From assembly GCA_027186245.1 (NCBI GenBank), contig CP114493.1:4285501-4349500 (forward strand): a DNA stretch of 64,000 nt. The letters run 5' to 3'. A program made the position numbers and the translations under genes. The stretch comes from Coriaria nepalensis. Lineage: Eukaryota > Streptophyta > Magnoliopsida > Cucurbitales > Coriariaceae. The notes under the pieces were generated by a model that did not search any database, was not told the origin of the DNA, and saw nothing but the letters and a program-made list of their open reading frames with translations. Positions 13,060 through 24,904 of this stretch are shown here, piece after piece. Every line of letters starts with the position of its first letter. The first letter of the stretch is position 1.

Positions 13060-13152
13060 CTTAATGCAAGTCAAATAGAGAGAGAGAGAGAGAGAGATTT
13101 TGGAGCTGAGAGAAATAGCAAAGCTTTAATTGGAGATGGTACTTATATAGAC
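13060..13152 (-). promoter_or_regulatory. Core promoter and (AG)n leader of the PSY-type gene
   Basis: Reading leftward on the minus strand, CTATATAAGT at 13141-13150 is a good TATA box about 85-90 bases before the start codon. A (CT)10 tract follows in the predicted leader (AG on the plus strand, 13077-13097). Spacing would put transcription start near 13115-13120. This supports the gene model independently of the coding exons. Confidence 0.55.
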
Positions 13153-13160
13153 AGCAGATT

Positions 13161-13600
13161 TAGAAGAATAAACAAGTTGAATTTCCTGAAAAGAAGAATC
13201 TGTAAGAGACAACTAAGTCAACCACATATTTGCTATTTTAGTTTATTGTAATAAATAAATAAATTATTATTAGTTATTTTGTGAAGGTAAGAAGACATAC
13301 AGGCCACTACGTTTTGTGCGGCCTGAGTTCCCACTGTTCTAACTTTATCTCATTAATGTTGTCTTTCGGTTCTGATACTTATGCAGGCCAACAGGTTTTT
13401 ATGGACACTATGTCGACGCACTAGAGTACGTATATATATTAATTTTGAGGATAAATTAAAGAAAATAAATAAAAAAAAAATATGTAAATTAATAAAACTA
13501 TTGCGGCATACCAACCGCAAACAACTAGGTAATTATTCAGGGAATTTATCGATTATTTAGTTATTTATTATTAATTTTTTTAACTTTTTACAAATTGAGC
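13161..13600. other. Upstream intergenic of PSY-type gene
   Basis: This lies upstream of the minus-strand PSY-type gene. I recognise no gene or element in it. It includes TA-rich tracts near 13240-13270 and 13430-13480. Confidence 0.35.
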
Positions 13601-13619
13601 GAGGCATTCTTTCTTGAGT

Positions 13620-15215
13620 GAGTAATGTATCGATTGAAATTGAAATTGATATTTTTCGATCAATTTCAATCGGTTTTATGTATTAAAATTTAGTTTTGGT
13701 CGGTTAACCAATTGAAATATATTTAGACCAATCGGTTTTCGATTTTTCGGTTAGTTTCAATAAACCGACCGAAAATTGAAAATTTATTATTTATTTATTT
13801 TATATTTTTTATAACATAAATTCTAAATTCCTAATATTGTTCTCTTCTTCAATTCTTCTTGCAGCCTCATAATTCTTTTTTAATCGGACGCCACGACTTG
13901 GGATTCTACGAGCTACCACTGTCTAGTGCCCACCACCTATAATTGCAACCCACCACCTCCGACAATTTTTATCCTCGACAGCAACAAAAATCCTAACACC
14001 GCAATATGTATTCTCTTATGCTTCCTTCTCTTGAGCTATGAGCCACCACTGCCTTGTGACTATGTCACTCTATGACCCACCGTAAGTTCGTAGATATCTT
14101 TTTTTCTCTCTTTTTTTTTTTTTTTTTATGTTCAGCTTTCAATTGTATGTTGAGTTGTGGTACATATTTTATGAAGATCAAGTTCACCCACTACCTGTGC
14201 AATGAATTGTCTAAACTAGTTTTGTAAGAGTAGTTACTGAATATGTGCTAGCATTCTGACGAACTATTGAAAATTTATCACAAGTCAAACTAGAAGTCGA
14301 GAAAGAAAAAAAAGATTTTAAAGAAGCTAAGAAAAGAGTTGAGGGAAAATTATGAGTAAAAGAAGTTTGACTGCTCAACCTACTATATCTGCATCACATA
14401 GAAGAAAACCATTAGTTTTTTTTTCCTTTCGTTTCCTCTTAATAATGTGTAGTAATACATTTTGTCATCCATTTGTTGATTCTAATTTTATTCTTTTTAA
14501 CTATTGTATCAAAACAGTTTTAAACTATATTAACAATCCAATTTCTTTGAATAATTACTCACTTCATATGATAGCAATTATGATACTCTATAGGTCGATG
14601 AGGCTTTCGATCCGTCGAGTATCATAATTTCTACTTTACTTGATGGGTCGATAGGGCCTTCGACCATTCGAGTAAAATAGCATATAATATATTGATATTG
14701 ATTATTTTTACGATTGAATGTTAATATATTGATATTGAATTTTTAATTTGTATAAAGAATTTTCCAACTAAATTACATCTAACAGAATCGTTGTTACACT
14801 CAATCAACGACCATAAAGATACTCATGGAAATAGTCTTACCGGTGGTACCACGAGTAATAAAAGGGACTCATGTTTTAAATCTTTTTATTATAATATTAA
14901 AGTAAAATGATATTTTTTAATTGTTATGATATTGAATTTTCATCAAATATGATATTAATTAAAAATAACTCTAAAATAAATTATCAAATAATATATACAT
15001 TTATCAATTACATATATCTTGATAGAATTAAATAAATAAATAAAAATTAAGAAAACCATAAAATCAAACCGATTTTAATAGAAACCAACCAATCTAATAC
15101 TAATTTAATTACAGTCAATTTTTGATCAAATCGATAAATATTCAATTCAATTTCATTTTTGTTTTCGGTCGATTTCGTTTCAATTTTACTGAAAACGAAA
15201 ATTTGCTCTTGCATA
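13620..15215. mobile_element. Possible hAT-like non-autonomous element or relic (weak)
   Basis: The left part (13640-13790) and right part (about 15060-15210) both contain repeated AACCGA/TCGGTT-type motifs (left CGGTTTTCGATTTTTCGG; right TTTTCGGTCGATTTCG), in partly inverted arrangement. That is the style of terminal regions of some plant hAT elements. The interior has no recognisable transposase. At 14590-14675 it also holds GGTCGATGAGGCTTTCGA and GGGTCGATAGGGCCTTCGA, the motif seen again near 18.9 and 43.2 kb. I could not define ends or an 8-bp target duplication. Confidence 0.25.
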
Positions 15216-15739
15216 TTTCTTGCCATATGAAGTTCACGGTGTTTTTCACGATAATAAGAATAATTGAAAGTAACACGTTTACCAATGCCACATTATGTTG
15301 TTTATCATGCGTGCGTCTTTCTGTCCCCTTAAAGTATCATTTAAATTTTATAAAAATTAATTAATAATAAAAGTAATTATTTTTTTTTAATTTTTATATA
15401 TATTAAAATATTATTTTTAAATATATAATATCTTCTTAGTATATTTTTTAAAACATATTTCCATTAGACATTACTCAAATCAATTAAATTCAACATATTA
15501 TTTTTAGCACGTGAAAATATGCATTAAAATTCCATATTTATCCGTTCAAAATCTAAGTTTAAGAAATTCCATTTTCGAATCAGCAAACAGACTTTCAAAT
15601 AAAAGTTAGTTGTTCCTAGTAATTTTCAAATGTTTTGATATCCTAACACCTCTAATTTTCCAAATATTTATCGGATCTATGTAGAAATTGGCGGGAGGGA
15701 ATTTTCTCCAAAATACCTTCTCAATACAAAACTAACTTA

Positions 15740-15776
<37 letters not shown>

Positions 15777-15960
15777 CTAACGGAGTAAAAGAGGAAATTT
15801 TTTAAAATGGATCGATCTTTTATGAGATCATAATAAAAATTATGATTAATTTATATAAAAAAAATTATATATATAATTAATTTATACTAAATTAATACAC
15901 ATATATACAAATATGATTCTTAAATCCACCCAAAAAATCCCTCATTTCTTAAATATATTC
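15216..15960. other. AT-rich intergenic with (TAA)n microsatellite
   Basis: No gene was seen. A TAA trinucleotide tract of about twelve units sits at 15740-15775. The remainder is AT-rich and unremarkable. Confidence 0.5.
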
Positions 15961-15969
15961 TTAAATCTA

Positions 15970-17100
15970 CCATGTCACGACTCGATTTACCAGATCCATG
16001 ACCAGCATGAGAACTACGTAACCGAAGACATCTGGGATCCGTATATGAGAAATTTTCGATCACATGATACTCATTAGTCTCTTATGTAGTTACTTTCATA
16101 CATTAGAATATGTGTAAACTCAAATTTTTTTTCCATTCATTCATCAAAACTGTTACTTATAATCAGAACAACCCCTATTACACAAAATCAGTGCTAAATG
16201 CAGCAGCGGAATAAAGCGGGCTTATACATATACAATGTTTTACATCTAGTATATCTTATATTATCTATCCCAATATATAATGGAACATCTAAATGTACAT
16301 CAAAATACAGTCCACTAAATGGGAAATTTACCCAAACGCAGCTAGGCAATTGACAAGCAAAACTCTAAAGGGATCTACCTTCTCTAATCTAAAAATATTT
16401 ACAATAAAAATGAGGCGTGAGTACAATACTCAATAAACGATAATCACAACATGTTTTTACATAAAACATGATAGGTTTGCATACTTTCATTAAAAACAGT
16501 AAACATGTCATTTGCAATTCAATTCTTAAACATATACTTTGAATATACTCATACTTATTTCACAAGCAGAAACATTATCAAAACCAAAATCAGTGGATCT
16601 ATATCAATTCATGAAATCAACATGAGAGTATGATTCAAGAAGTGGCCACCGTGACACTTTTTTGCTCACACTTAGGATTCAAGAGGTGGCTCCCGTGACA
16701 CTTTGCTCCTATTAAAATACCCAAAAATTAGTAAGAATGGGATTCAAGAGGTGACCCCATGGCACTTTGCTCTCACTTGGGATTCAAGAGGTAGCCCCGT
16801 GGCACTTTGCTCCACTAAAGATTTATAAATGCAAACTTAATGCACTTCAATCCAATGTCATACATAAGGCATATATTCATGTAATTCTTATTTCAATCCA
16901 AACATTCGCATAACAAGGTTTATATATAACAAGGGCATTGAAATACCTCCATTAGAAATATCATTTCAATGCAAGGGCATTTCACAATTCAATATATATA
17001 ACAAGGTTTATAAAAAGTCATGAAATCACATAGGCAAAACTTTTAACATATTCAAAACCATTGAAAAACTAGCAAACTGTAATTACCACTCACATTTAAG
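15970..17100. mobile_element. LTR-like remnant with TGTCACGAC start and a short tandem repeat
   Basis: The sequence from about 15972 opens with TGTCACGACTCGA, a start typical of many plant gypsy LTRs, and continues without coding capacity. At about 16640-16815 a block of form GATTCAAGAGGTGGCYCCGTGRCACTTTGCTC occurs four times with spacers of different length. No second LTR or target duplication was identified, so the retroelement reading is an inference. Confidence 0.35.
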
Positions 17101-17329
17101 CCTTTGCTAGCTCTACATTGTTCAAACTCTAGGTGGAGTGGAATGATGCTCCTCAAACGGTTTTATACACCAAAACATGCAAAAACAGACACACAATCAA
17201 TAAGGATGTTCGATGCAATTCAATTTACTAAAATTTCTAAACCACACTCATATCTCTCTCTTCGAGTTCTAATCCTAACTTTGAGTAGCTTAATTTAGGA
17301 TTTTTTTTGCTGTTATAGCATATCTTTAT

Positions 17330-17425
17330 CCCATAGATCCATAGACCCGTCGACCCCCATCGACCCTCGTCGACCCCCGTCGACCCCCGTCGACCCCCGT
17401 CGACCCTTGTCGACCCTAGGTAGTA
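17330..17425. repeat. Minisatellite of CGTCGACCCC units
   Basis: About seven units of an 11-base CGTCGACCCC-type repeat occur back to back (17345-17415). They stand out in AT-rich surroundings. Related GTCGACC and TCGACCCTT strings continue sparsely to about 18030. Confidence 0.8.
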
Positions 17426-17604
17426 TTTTGCATATTTAAGGTATCGAGTGTAATCGAGGCGTCAAGCCATCAACTATTGACCCTTTGACCTTTCGACCAT
17501 TCGACTATTGACCCTCTTATATATGTTTTAAGTATCTAAACATACTCGAGGGGTCGAGGCATCGACCATCGACCCTTAACTTTGTCAAAAGCACTTTCGG
17601 ATCG

Positions 17605-17960
17605 AGTACTCTTCCTAGACTGAATACTTTTCCTTCCTAGACCGAGGTTTTCCATTTTCTTTCCCAGACCGAGGCCTAATATAATGTCTCTCGATCTGAG
17701 TTCCCAATCTAGATCGAAGACTTTTCTTCTTTCCCAGACTGAGGGTTAATATAATGTTTCTCGGTTTGGGTTCCCGATCCAGACTGAGGACCTTTCATTT
17801 TTCTCAGACCGAAGTCTAATATAATGTCTCTTGGTTTTGGTTATTAAGCCAAATCGAGGACTTTTTTTCTTTCCTAGATCGAGACCTCATATAATAATAT
17901 CTCTCAAACTGAGTTCCCGGTCCAGACCGAGTTCTCGGTCTAGAAGAACAGAAACATGAC
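17605..17960. repeat. Minisatellite, 70-bp unit, about four to five copies
   Basis: The anchor ATAATGTCTCTCG-like string recurs at 17681, 17751, 17821 and 17891, an exact 70-base period apart. Each unit also has CCCAGACCGAGG and GAGTTCCCGATCCAGA variants. Copies differ at several positions each, so the array is not newly formed. Units contain no open frame of note. Confidence 0.8.
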
Positions 17961-18274
17961 TGAGTTCTTAGTCTTAGGTTAATTTTTTATACTGAAGGCA
18001 TCGACCCTTTGACTGTTACAAGCGTCGACCCTGCATATAAACCTCAACATATTCGGACCTTGCTAACCCAATAAGACACCTGAACCTTGATTTCATCTTA
18101 TATCTTATAATTTACAAATTCTACCTTTATCCTCGACCTATCATCAAGAACTTACAATTTTGAAGCTCAAAGATAGAGAGTTCTTACCAGCAGTAACCCT
18201 CAACGTCATAGGAAGATCCAAATATTGAGGCTACTGCAACCCAAAAGAGACATATCAATATATTCACATAAATA

Positions 18275-18553
18275 TTGGAAAGTCTCGCGATTGATCCTCA
18301 AACATTTCTTGTGGTCATGAAAGCCCATGAAATGCTGACACAGCAATTAATAGTAGTCAACCTAATATTGAATGGAGAGAAAGGTACGTATGCTTCAGAG
18401 ACATTGATTGATCATCCTGTAAAAATATTTACAACAGGATTTAAAGAAAGGGAGGCAAGAAGACGTTCCAGAAAACAGATTCAAAGTTCCCTTGAATGGA
18501 CAACACCTTCACGTGATGGACTGAAGGGCAGCCATGGATCGTCCTCACATTAG
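18275..18553 (+). CDS. Unrecognised 92-codon open frame, possibly a transposon or exon fragment
   Basis: This frame encodes a balanced, non-repetitive protein with hydrophobic and charged segments (FLVVMKAHEML, LIDHPVKIFTTGF, then a basic KEREARRRSRKQ stretch). Its composition is unlike the surrounding AT-rich DNA. I recognise no family. The ATG has no clear promoter, and the frame sits just left of DNA carrying the GGTCGATGGGGC motif, so it may belong to an unknown mobile element. It could also be chance. Confidence 0.2.
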   Translation: MESLAIDPQTFLVVMKAHEMLTQQLIVVNLILNGEKGTYASETLIDHPVKIFTTGFKEREARRRSRKQIQSSLEWTTPSRDGLKGSHGSSSH

Positions 18554-18879
18554 GGCAAAGGCTCCCTTTCCTAACTAGTCGCTCGAGAACGTCACTTACA
18601 AAACGACTAAGAGGTACCTTTAATAATGCTTATATATATATATATAAATTTTAATAAATTAACACTTTCATTGCTTATTATTCCATAACTTTTATATTCT
18701 TTATTTGTAATGTTATATTTCATCTCAACAACCAACAAATGAGAATTATAATTGCTCATAGACTAGACATGATGGTAGTATGAATGTCTATCATACATAT
18801 TACTCTCAATTAGAACAAGATGATGATTCTCTTTTTGGATAAAGTGGAAATGAAAGCAATGACTATTAAGAAATTGTAT

Positions 18880-19100
18880 TTATGTGAGTCATAGACTAAT
18901 TTGATTATACGGGCCGATAGGGTCATAAAGTGATTTGATCATACGGGTCGATAGGGTCGATGGGGCTTTCGACCCGTAGAATAAACTAGCAGTTATGAAA
19001 ACCTCATTGACTTGTGGAGTAATTTGATTATACAACTCGAGGGTGTCTATATGGTCGATGAGATCGATGGGGCCTTCAACTCTACGGTTGATTATACGTC
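18880..19100. repeat. Cluster of GGGTCGA...TCGACCC motifs
   Basis: GGGTCGATAGGGTCGATGGG followed by CTTTCGACCCGT near 18945-18982, and ATGGTCGATGAGATCGATGG followed by CCTTCAACTC near 19050-19085, are short imperfect hairpin-forming units. Similar units occur at 14590-14675 and 43175-43375. Their function is unknown. Confidence 0.5.
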
Positions 19101-19258
19101 ATATTTTAAGTTCATTATGACGTACGTTCAACCAATTATTGATTAAGTTATGTTGATTTAAATCATTTTAAGTATAATCAAATTACACAACTCATTCAGT
19201 AATTAAAAAAAAATAAAATTAAAGAAATAAAAAAAATACAAATTTAGGATTTAGACAA

Positions 19259-21146
19259 TGTTGGAAAAGGCTGTTCGAAACCATGTAGCGGAAGCGAATA
19301 ATCAGTCTCAGTATATAACACAAATTTTCTAAAAGATTTTTAGTGATTCTTTATATATATATAAATTAACCATACATCTATACGAAGAGATCATACATTT
19401 ACCTGCACGAATCGATCGTTGAGACTCACACCATGATTTTCCTGGTCGATCCTCAACACAATAAGATGTGTGTAGGCACATAGAGATGACAATTTTTTTT
19501 TATTTTTATCTCAGAAAAATCTATGCCCAAGAAAAAACTCTAAATTAATTAGAATGATATGTATTTATAAAATTCCATTAGGTATTTTGATTAATTTAAA
19601 CTTTTTAAATTAGTTAAACTGATAATTAAATCATGATAAGATGATTCAGATGATATATTTGATATGATTAAATATTTTCAAAACTTATTTAAAATAGAGT
19701 TTTATCTATTTTAAATCACATCAGGAGTTTAGTGATATATTTGATAAAATCAAATCTTTTCAAATCTTATAAAATAAAATTTTATTTGTTTTAAACTATA
19801 TCATCTTTTTGATGATACATTTGATTTAGTCAAACCTATTCAAATATTATTTAAAATAAAATATCATCTATTTTAAATAAAAAGTATATCTTATTCGAAT
19901 TTTAAATTAGTTTCTTAAACTAATCTAAATTTGACTTACCTAATCTTAATATTAAATTAATATCTCATATCAATTTAATATTATATATAATATATTCAAT
20001 TCAAAATTAAATATATTATTATTTAATTAAATAATTCCGAATTTCACCATTCAAATACATCTTTTAATTAATTAATACTAATTATTTCATAATTACAAAT
20101 TTACCCCAAAAAACTATTTTCTTGAAAATAAGTTATTTTTCAACATTTGTTATTCTTATCATATATAGTATTTTATAGAGGCGACCTAGGGACTATGAAC
20201 CTATAATTCCAAACTTTAATAAATTATATTATCAATCAAACTCTTTGATGTAATAAATCTTAATTTATTAATCATAATATTATTCTACTAAAAATATGGG
20301 ATTGCACTCTTATAATTATATAACATATTTACTAAGCAATCATTTCATGCATTCAATCCTCCAAAAATTGATTCATAATTAGAACTGGTCAAATTTACCA
20401 TTTTAGCCCTCTAATTATATCTTTATTCTTAAGTACCATTAATTCACTAGCAAACAGTCAATTTATAACTTAACTATAAATTTAAGCTCAAAATCATTCA
20501 GTTTAAGAATTAACCATTAAGGGAACTAATATACAATCTTCTATGAAGAAATTTTGAATTTCATATATGTAAATCATGCTCCCAGTTACTTATTCCAATG
20601 AATCTCTAAAACAAAAGTATTTAGTCTGATATACAAACAAACTGTGACGAGTGAATCAAAAGATTCAATTGACATAAACATAAGTTTGTGACTACTCAGG
20701 ATTCAGATTGATCTGCATATGATCATCGATTGATATGAATTTAATTCTTTACGGTAAACAGTATTTTAACAAAGAATTAATTCATATCGATTCGTGTCGT
20801 ACATAATCCAATTATATAAAACACTTTTATTAAGATATTTATCTACATCAGTGATCCGGATCTAGATTACATGCATTCATAATGCTAGTAGACTGTACTA
20901 GCAACCACTATATTTAAGATTCTATATTTTAATATATTGCAGATAATTTAATTCATTATCTATAATCTTAATCATCTCGTACTAATACAAGATTATAGTC
21001 ACATTAATGAATTTAAAATATTTTGATATTTATTTATTTTATTCGATAATAATACATTTGTAAAAATTATATATAAAAAAATGTCACTTTTATTAATTTT
21101 ATTAAAACAATACTCATTATATATTTTCAAGGTATCATGCCTAACA
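19259..21146 (-). mobile_element. Solo LTR (about 1.89 kb), LTR family B
   Basis: On the minus strand it starts TGTTAGGCATGATACC (21146) and ends CTTTTCCAACA (19259), so it has TG...CA ends. The flanking five bases are GACAA on the left and AACAA on the right, consistent with a target duplication that has one change. There is no internal domain next to it, so it is most simply a solo LTR. Within it, at about 19650-19900, a block of about 80 bases (GATATATTTGAT...TTTTAAAT) is repeated three times. The same LTR family occurs inverted and degraded at 7430-8850. Confidence 0.6.
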
Positions 21147-21640
21147 AACAACTCATTCAATAATTAAAAAATAAAATTCAAGTAAAATAAAAAAAATATA
21201 AATTTGATTTAATTTAAAATTCATAATTAATACTAAAAATTAAATTTATATTAAACAACTTAACAAAAATCTCTTGAAGAGGGTTCTTACGAGAGGTAAA
21301 AGTAGGTTTTGAATTATGTACCTCATGCATGGGTCAACTATGCTTTTATCATTTGGTATAAGGACAAAATCCTAGTTAGCCCTCTATATGTTAGGCTAGA
21401 ATTGGGCCTTTCCTCGTTCCATGGAGGCCCAATGACCCATGGACATCAAACCATGTCATTGAGCGTGAGTTTCCTCATCATCAGATTAGTATTCTTCAGC
21501 TTCATAATTTTGTTAACAGTAGTCACCCTTCTTAGGGACAGCTAGTCGTCTCTCTCATTACCTCAATCTAGGAGTTCCTATACCAGCCATTTTGTGGGTC
21601 TACTGACTTGGGCTAAAAGTGCTCTTATTAAGTTACCTGA
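21147..21640. other. Intergenic, includes repeat of the sequence left of the solo LTR
   Basis: About 21148-21213 repeats the sequence at 19187-19251 (ACAACTCATTCARTAATTA onward). The remainder, including an open frame at 21309-21545, shows no recognised domain. Confidence 0.45.
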
Positions 21641-22650
21641 TTAATTTTAAAATATATTTTACATTAAATAAATTTTATTATTAATTAAATAAAATTATAA
21701 AGTGTTATGAAATTTTTTTATCGACGTGATGTAGAATTTAATCGGTCACACTCATATGATTCAATAATAACTCAGTTTAAGATTTATTGGACAAAAGAGA
21801 AAAATTTATTATTTTCATTTTAAGAATAAAATGATACTTTGACTTGTAATTTGATTATAAAGACAAAATGATAATTATTAATTTTAAAAATCTAATATCA
21901 TCTAGCTATGCTAGTAGAACTAAATGTGATATTAATTTAATTAGAAATTAATAAATTATAAATAAACTTTTATTTTATTATAAAATGATCTTAAAAGTTC
22001 GTATTAATAATTAGACATTAAAGAGTTAATAATAGAGTGAATTATTAATTAGATTTTTATAAGTCAAATTAATTAAAGGATTGATAAAATCCATGAGTTA
22101 TGGCACATGGAAGTGGTCGGTCATATACTAGGTTTTTGACCCATTGCTTCCTTAATTAAGTTAAGGAAACCTAATGTGATTAAGAAATCTTAAACCTAAT
22201 AGAATATTATAAATATCCTACTAAGTGGCCGAAAGCCCAAAGGCCTCTTCTCCTCTTGGCCGAAATTGAGAGAGAGAAAAGAGAGGATTTTTCAATCCCT
22301 TTCCCTGAACTTTTTCATTCATGTGTTAAATCTCAAAATAGAAAATTAATTGAGCAAACAAATCATATGAATTACGGTTAGAAGACGAATATGTGGGTGT
22401 CTTGAATTTTCCTTGCAATTGGACTGAAAGAAGAATTATAGTGGTTTGCTCATCAAGTTAAAGTAACTCTTTAACCTAAGCTTGAAATTTAAACTTATAG
22501 GATTTACTGTACTTTTCGTAAATATATTATATATGTGATATAAAATTGTTATATGATCAATCTTGTTTATGAAATTATACTATGATTAAAATAAGATCCA
22601 AAAATTTAAATTATTACTTCTGCTATTTTATATGCATGAATTCCTAACAG
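21640..22650 (-). mobile_element. LTR remnant, family A, minus strand
   Basis: Reading on the minus strand, it starts TGTTAGGAATTCATGCAT at 22650 and continues through a CT-rich run and TTTCGGCCAAG, then a segment matching 5530-5900 on the plus strand. It is therefore an inverted relative of the 5.2-6.0 kb stretch. There is no coding capacity and the 3' end is not definable. Confidence 0.5.
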
Positions 22651-23330
22651 CTCCCCATCTTATCGTTGGTCACGCACACAACAAGTAGGTACACGGGATC
22701 CAAAGAAATAAATTTAAAAAAATTAAGAAAGTAATAAATAAGTACATGTATGGGTAAGTTCTATCTAAGGAGTCTGGTTCACACCTTTATGGTCCTCCAG
22801 TCTTTTCTAGATTTAATTAGTCTCAAGAAAAGAACACGAAAGACTCACGAAATGAGAAATTGCATTATATATGAAATTATTGAACAATGTTCATGCTTAA
22901 TATACAACTTGGTATAAAACTATTTTGTGAATTATGTTTGTACTTGTTGAGCGAAAACTCACATATTACTTACAATATTTTAGACTCAAATGGTAAGTAA
23001 AAGATCTAACTTACATGATAGACTTGTCGATGAGGTATGATGCTTTGGAGATGGTTGTGGTACCGGGACTCAATTTTCATTGTTTAGACTTCCGCTTTTT
23101 AAATAAAAGATTTGGAATAATTCAGATGACTATGTTTACATTTTTTAATCTACTCTTATTTATTTTAAAGTGTAGTATAATTTTCTACGAATAAGAAACC
23201 CTCCTTATGGATAAAATGAATTTACTTAATATATAATACAAAAAATTTTAACTTTGATATTTGGTTAAATAAAGAAAGTAACAAAGTAACAGTCCAAACA
23301 ATACGAGTTTTTACAATAGAGATAATGAAT
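22651..23330. other. Retroelement-like non-coding debris
   Basis: No coding capacity was seen. The position between two LTR-like pieces and the absence of genes suggest retroelement leftovers, but I cannot name the family. Confidence 0.3.
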
Positions 23331-24050
23331 TTATAAAAAACTCTATTTTCTTACCATATTATCTCGGCCAAGGATTTCTTTATTACATATATGAGCATAT
23401 TGTCATAGGATTTTTCTCTTCTTTATACTAGGGTGATAGATCTCATTTTAACCATTCATAACCTTAATACTTGACACTCTATACCAACAGTTTATCTTGC
23501 TATGATCGTTGGCTAAGATATTTTAGAATAATGTCAAAGTATATAACCCAAAATATAAGATTATGATGATCTTAAGTATGAGAGTCAGTAACACATATAG
23601 TCATTGGATAACTCTCATTAACAAATTAGTATAATTACTATTGAGGTTATCTAATTATTATCTTTAGTGAACTTAGTCTCCTACTGAGCACCTACATGCT
23701 TGACTTGATATTCTGCCAATATCAATAGTCATGAGACAATTATTCTTAATAATTAAGATGATAACACATGCAATAATCTTACTGAATTATCAATATCTTG
23801 TGTTGATAATTCTATGACCATGAACTATTCATATCTTTAGGCTTTAAGTATCTTGATTCTAACTGCTATGATCACTATCATAGCTCAAAAGCATGACCTA
23901 AAGTTTTAAAACCTTATCATGATATATATATTAAGAACATATAATATTATTTTCCAACATTATGATAAGCATGATAAAGAATGATATATTTTATTTAATG
24001 ATAAATGTATCAAATATATAAATCATTTGCTAGTGTTTCATGTCAAGAAG
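23330..24050 (-). mobile_element. LTR piece belonging to a minus-strand Ty1/copia remnant
   Basis: It matches 6180-6870, 35270-35840 and 38040-38640 in the same orientation. Immediately to its right is copia RNase H coding on the minus strand, so this is the 3' LTR side of that element. It is heavily substituted. Confidence 0.5.
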
Positions 24051-24059
24051 ATTGTCTTT

Positions 24060-24900
24060 GTAATGTCTATATGCACTACAACCAATTTCTTTTGAATCTA
24101 ATTATTATTTTGTCAAAATGGTGATCAAACTTTTGTTAGAAAAATGCTTTATTGAATGGATCAACTATGTTGGCCTTTGCATCGACTCACTCGATATTCA
24201 CATCCTTTTTCTGACTATTTCTTGGATGAGATGGAACCCTTGCAACATGTGTCTGGATTTTTTATGAGACATTGGTTCCTTTGCTTGCACAATCACACTG
24301 TTGTTATCACATTATACAACTATGGGATCAATGATGCTAAAGACCACTCCAAGCTCGGTTATGAACTTCTTCATCTAAACAACTTCTTTTGTCGCTTCAG
24401 ATATCACAATGTATTCGACCTTAATGGTAGAATTTACGGTTATTTCCTGTTTGGAACTTTTCCAACTTACCACTCCTCTAGTGATTATGAAAACAAGCCT
24501 TGAAATTGATTTATTGTCATTAATATCATATTGAAATTTTGAGTATGTGAAACTCTCAATTGTCAATTAGTTTCTTCCATAGATCAAAAACATATCATTA
24601 ATTCTTCTCAAATACTTAAGGATATTCTTGATGGTAGCCCAATATTTAATTCCCGGATTACCTTGAAATCTACTCGTGGTATATAGAGCATAGGCAACAT
24701 CCGGTCTAGTACATAGTGTGGCGTACACGATTGATTCCATTACCTAAACATATGGTACATCAGTCATTTCGTCTCTTTCATATTGTGTCTTTGGAGATAC
24801 CGAGTTGGAAAGAGTAATTTTATGATACATTGACAAGTATACTCTTCGAGAATCTTCCATACTAAATATCTTTAGTATCTTATCTATATACATTATAAGA
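24060..24900 (-). pseudogene. Ty1/copia pol remnant: end of reverse transcriptase and RNase H
   Basis: In the minus-strand frames I can read the familiar copia C-terminal blocks with many stops. These include ISRLVFIITRGVVSWKSSKQ (the SGFVFxLxGGAVSWKSSKQ region), a TIKVEYIVISEATKEVVW-like segment with MKKFITELGVV, then CDNN and a KSRHMLQGFHLIQEIV-like end. The catalytic EAEY acidic position reads VEY here. This is a dead 3' pol fragment next to an LTR piece; gag, protease and integrase are absent. Confidence 0.8.
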
Positions 24901-24904
24901 TTGA

